This document shows, piece by piece, positions 7,005 through 8,466 of a DNA stretch of 8,466 bases (position 1 is the first letter of the stretch; the number at the start of each line of letters is the position of its first letter). The notes under the pieces are model-generated. The model was not told the origin of the DNA. It made no database searches and worked only from the letters and a program-made list of their open reading frames with translations. The DNA is from an uncultured Mucilaginibacter sp. (GTDB lineage Bacteria > Bacteroidota > Bacteroidia > Sphingobacteriales > Sphingobacteriaceae), in the NCBI GenBank assembly GCA_946479225.1, contig CAMLFI010000093.1, positions 1 to 8,466 of the forward strand, written 5' to 3'. The translations under genes and the position numbers were made by a program.

Positions 7005-7021
7005 ACCCAAAAAAATTGGGT
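7005..7021 (-). other. 5'-leader hairpin of the GT5-like/DUF4270 operon
   Basis: On the minus strand ACCCAA and TTGGGT are separated by five T, a perfect 6-bp stem beginning four bases after the TATATTTG box. If transcription starts 5-8 bases after that box, the hairpin would sit at or very near the 5' end of the mRNA, where such structures can slow decay. The structure is short and its role is inferred. Confidence 0.35.
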
Positions 7022-7024
7022 TTG

Positions 7025-7055
7025 CAAATATAAGCATTATAATAACAACTATCAA
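7025..7055 (-). promoter_or_regulatory. Promoter of the GT5-like/DUF4270 operon
   Basis: On the minus strand TTG (7055-7053) is followed after 20 bases by TATATTTG (7032-7025), a perfect TAnnTTTG -7 box at normal spacing for a Bacteroidota sigma-ABfr promoter. The start codon is 50 bases beyond the box, leaving a leader of roughly 40-45 bases. It is the best-formed promoter in the window and also shows that the longer reading frame starting at 7067 is not the translated form. Confidence 0.65.
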
Positions 7056-7127
7056 CCAATTACACAAGTAGTTTGGTTATTAATGATCTATTATGCAACT
7101 TAGCCGCCTTTTACTGTTGCCAACGCC

Positions 7128-7964
7128 GTGAAACATTTTAATACCAAACAAAGCCTTGAGCAACATCTGTTGCCTTTACGGCAAAAAGGCCTTAAAATAG
7201 GCTTCGTACCAACCATGGGGGCGCTGCACAACGGGCATTTATCGCTTGTACGCGCTGCGCAGCAGCAATGCGATGTTGTGGTATGCAGTATTTTTGTTAA
7301 TCCAACCCAGTTTAATGACCCCCGCGACCTGGAGAAATATCCTCGTCCAATTGCCTCCGATATAGAAAAATTAGAGCTGGTTAAAGCCGATATTTTATTT
7401 GAGCCCGAAGTTAAAGAGATGTATGCCGATAATGAGCATTGGCATTTACCCATAGGCGAATTGGAGCATATACTGGAGGGGGCATCACGCCCCGGCCACT
7501 ACCAGGGGGTTACCCAGGTGGTGAGTAAGCTGTTTGATGTTGTGAAACCAGACGTAGCCTTCTTCGGGCAAAAGGACTACCAGCAATTTATGGTGATAAG
7601 CGAAATGGTTAAATTACTTAACCTGCCCGTTAAACTGGTAATGTGCCCCATTGAGCGCGAAGCTGATGGCCTGGCCATGAGTTCGCGCAACGTGCATTTA
7701 TCGCCCACCGATAGGCAGCACGCGCTGATATTATCAAAAACATTAAACGACCTTAAGCAGCAATTTGATCCCAACAAAATATCAGAGTTGAAACGCAAGG
7801 CTGAACAAGCTATTGCGGTAGAGACCGGCGTAGAATTATCTTACTTTGAAATTGCCGATGCCGAAACCCTGCATCCGGCCACTGCAGCTACAGCCCATGT
7901 TGTTGCCCTGGTAGCCGCAAAAGTTGGCAATACCCGGTTGATTGATAACGTGATGGTTAAATAA
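7128..7964 (+). CDS. panC: Pantothenate synthetase (pantoate--beta-alanine ligase)
   Basis: Joins pantoate and beta-alanine with ATP to give pantothenate and AMP, the last step of vitamin B5 synthesis; cytoplasmic. At 278 residues it has normal family length. Motifs: FVPTMGALHNGHLSLV (26-41, the HxGH nucleotide-binding signature with His34 and His37), FVNPTQFN (56-63), EGASRPGHYQGV (117-128), FFGQKDYQQ (145-153) and MSSRNVHLSP (184-193, the KMSKS-like loop). Translation starts at GTG 7128; no in-frame ATG exists between the stop codon at 7101 and this point, and starting here gives the usual MK-F-T opening. TACTGTTG at 7112-7119 differs by one base from the TAnnTTTG box and lies eight bases before GTG, a weak promoter candidate. 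It is divergent from the GT5-like gene and is followed by panD, whose product feeds it. Confidence 0.97.
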   Translation: MKHFNTKQSLEQHLLPLRQKGLKIGFVPTMGALHNGHLSLVRAAQQQCDVVVCSIFVNPTQFNDPRDLEKYPRPIASDIEKLELVKADILFEPEVKEMYADNEHWHLPIGELEHILEGASRPGHYQGVTQVVSKLFDVVKPDVAFFGQKDYQQFMVISEMVKLLNLPVKLVMCPIEREADGLAMSSRNVHLSPTDRQHALILSKTLNDLKQQFDPNKISELKRKAEQAIAVETGVELSYFEIADAETLHPATAATAHVVALVAAKVGNTRLIDNVMVK

Positions 7965-8070
7965 GTCGATGGTCCATAGACCATGGTCGATGGTATTTGC
8001 CTTCAAACTGTCATAATACTGTGTGCTATATTTTACCAAACTATGGTCCATGGACTATGGACTATCGACT
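7964..8070. repeat. Large imperfect inverted repeat built of 7-base units, between panC and panD
   Basis: The left arm (7964-7994) and the reverse complement of the right arm (8040-8070) agree at 26 of 31 positions; two of the five differences become G-U pairs in RNA. The spacer is 45 bases. Each arm is a run of degenerate heptamers: GTCGATG, GTCCATA, GACCATG, GTCGATG from 7965, and ACTATGG, TCCATGG, ACTATGG, ACTATCG from 8040. The element begins directly after the panC stop and ends ten bases before the panD -7 box. It looks like a dispersed REP-type intergenic repeat. It may also fold as a panC 3' stem, but no T-run follows. The rest of this gap holds nothing else recognisable apart from the panD promoter box. 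Confidence 0.8.
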
Positions 8071-8080
8071 AAAATAACAT

Positions 8081-8088
8081 TACCTTTG
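8081..8088 (+). promoter_or_regulatory. -7 box TACCTTTG in front of panD
   Basis: TACCTTTG is a perfect TAnnTTTG match, followed by CCCCC and the panD ATG at 8094. With five bases between box and ATG, the transcript would be leaderless or nearly so. No -33 TTG is visible; the region upstream is the end of the heptamer repeat. It suggests panD can be transcribed apart from panC. Confidence 0.5.
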
Positions 8089-8093
8089 CCCCC

Positions 8094-8444
8094 ATGATTA
8101 TTGAATTATTGAAATCAAAAATTCATCGCGCCCGTGTTACCCAGGCAGAGCTTAATTACGTGGGCAGCATTACTATTGATGAGGATTTGATGGATGCGGC
8201 AAATATTATTGCCAACGAGAAAGTGCAGATAGTTAATAATAACAACGGTGCCCGTTTTGAAACCTATGTAATACGCGGCGAACGCGGCAGCGGTACCATA
8301 TGTTTAAACGGCGCTACGGCCCGCCTGGCTGCTGTTGGCGACATAGTTATCATCATGTCATACGCGCACATGGAAATGGAAGAGGCGCGCAAATATCAGC
8401 CTATATTGGTGTTTCCGGATAATGATAATAAGCTGTTAAAGTAA
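8094..8444 (+). CDS. panD: Aspartate 1-decarboxylase proenzyme
   Basis: Decarboxylates L-aspartate to beta-alanine, the substrate of PanC next door. It is a pyruvoyl enzyme made as a proenzyme that cuts itself between Gly24 and Ser25, turning Ser25 into the pyruvoyl group. The site is plain here: YVGSITID with Gly24-Ser25. Other known key residues are present: Lys9 and His11 ([11 protein letters not shown]), Arg54 and Tyr58 (ARFETYVI), and Asn72 followed by GA (CLNGATARL). The length of 116 residues is typical, and the ATG at 8094 gives the standard [13 protein letters not shown] start. It is on the same strand as panC, 129 bases downstream, separated by an inverted repeat and a promoter box of its own. 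The enzyme is expected to be cytoplasmic and tetrameric. Confidence 0.98.
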   Translation: MIIELLKSKIHRARVTQAELNYVGSITIDEDLMDAANIIANEKVQIVNNNNGARFETYVIRGERGSGTICLNGATARLAAVGDIVIIMSYAHMEMEEARKYQPILVFPDNDNKLLK

Positions 8445-8451
8445 TAATTGC

Positions 8452-8466
8452 ATGAGGCTGTTGCTA
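8452..8466 (+). CDS. Possible start of the next gene (five codons visible)
   Basis: An ATG seven bases after the panD stop opens a frame reading M-R-L-L-L up to the window edge. The spacing and the hydrophobic beginning would suit a membrane or exported protein co-transcribed with panD, but five codons cannot establish a gene. Confidence 0.25.

Noticed and set aside
6975..7067. Longer N-terminus for the GT5-like protein, starting at 7067 with a hydrophobic stretch resembling a signal anchor
   Set aside because: The extra 31 codons run across a TTG-N20-TATATTTG promoter and a leader hairpin, and the conserved family core starts at the ATG at 6974.
7836..8051. A 71-residue minus-strand reading frame across the end of panC and the heptamer repeat
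   Set aside because: It is mostly antisense to panC, and its N-terminal part is translation of the repeat and its spacer. No promoter or family resemblance supports it.
7964..8070. CRISPR-like array
   Set aside because: The units are 7 bases, degenerate and without unique spacers of constant length, and the two halves are in opposite orientation. It is an inverted repeat, not a CRISPR.
1..8466. Mobile element, prophage, tRNA or rRNA, or a defence system
   Set aside because: No transposase, integrase, terminal repeats, cloverleaf or nuclease/toxin-type gene was found. Apart from the DUF3857, DUF4270 and GT5-like families the genes are housekeeping.

Overview
The window looks like chromosomal DNA of a Bacteroidota bacterium, most likely the family Sphingobacteriaceae (Mucilaginibacter or Pedobacter type; the genus is a guess). 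The reasons are Bacteroidota-specific protein families (a DUF4270 lipoprotein, a DUF3857 secreted protein, a short single-domain GT5 glycogen-synthase-like protein), the Bacteroidota -7 promoter motif TAnnTTTG in front of several genes, and the absence of clear Shine-Dalgarno sequences. No tRNA, rRNA, CRISPR array, insertion sequence, phage gene or broken gene was seen. All gene-free gaps are under 160 bases.

Layout. Positions 1-6974 are read on the minus strand. In transcription order they are: a short GT5-like protein (6974-6150) and a DUF4270 lipoprotein (6134-4734), forming an operon; a strong hairpin (about 4651-4695); glmS (4626-2791) with an intrinsic terminator (2773-2741); two overlapping VOC-family genes (2679-2302 and 2309-1929); hisS (1886-519); and the 5' part of a secreted DUF3857 protein running off the left edge (436-1). 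From 7128 the plus strand carries panC (7128-7964) and panD (8094-8444), divergent from the GT5-like gene. A possible next gene starts at 8452.

Function. PanD makes beta-alanine from aspartate and PanC joins it to pantoate, so the right end supplies pantothenate for coenzyme A. GlmS makes glucosamine-6-phosphate, the entry to UDP-GlcNAc, peptidoglycan and lipopolysaccharide. HisS charges tRNA-His. The GT5-like/DUF4270 pair has no established role. The arrangement GT5-like plus DUF4270 divergent from panC-panD is one I recall from other Bacteroidota, but I could not check that here.

Most notable: (1) the GT5-like protein has lost the ADP-glucose-binding KTGGL motif and the entire C-terminal GT-B half, so it is unlikely to be a working glycogen synthase; (2) the panC-panD gap holds a large imperfect inverted repeat made of 7-base units; (3) hisS, panD and one VOC gene have a TAnnTTTG box only 4-6 bases before ATG, suggesting leaderless or nearly leaderless transcripts; (4) the DUF3857 promoter contains a dyad placed between its -33 and -7 elements.
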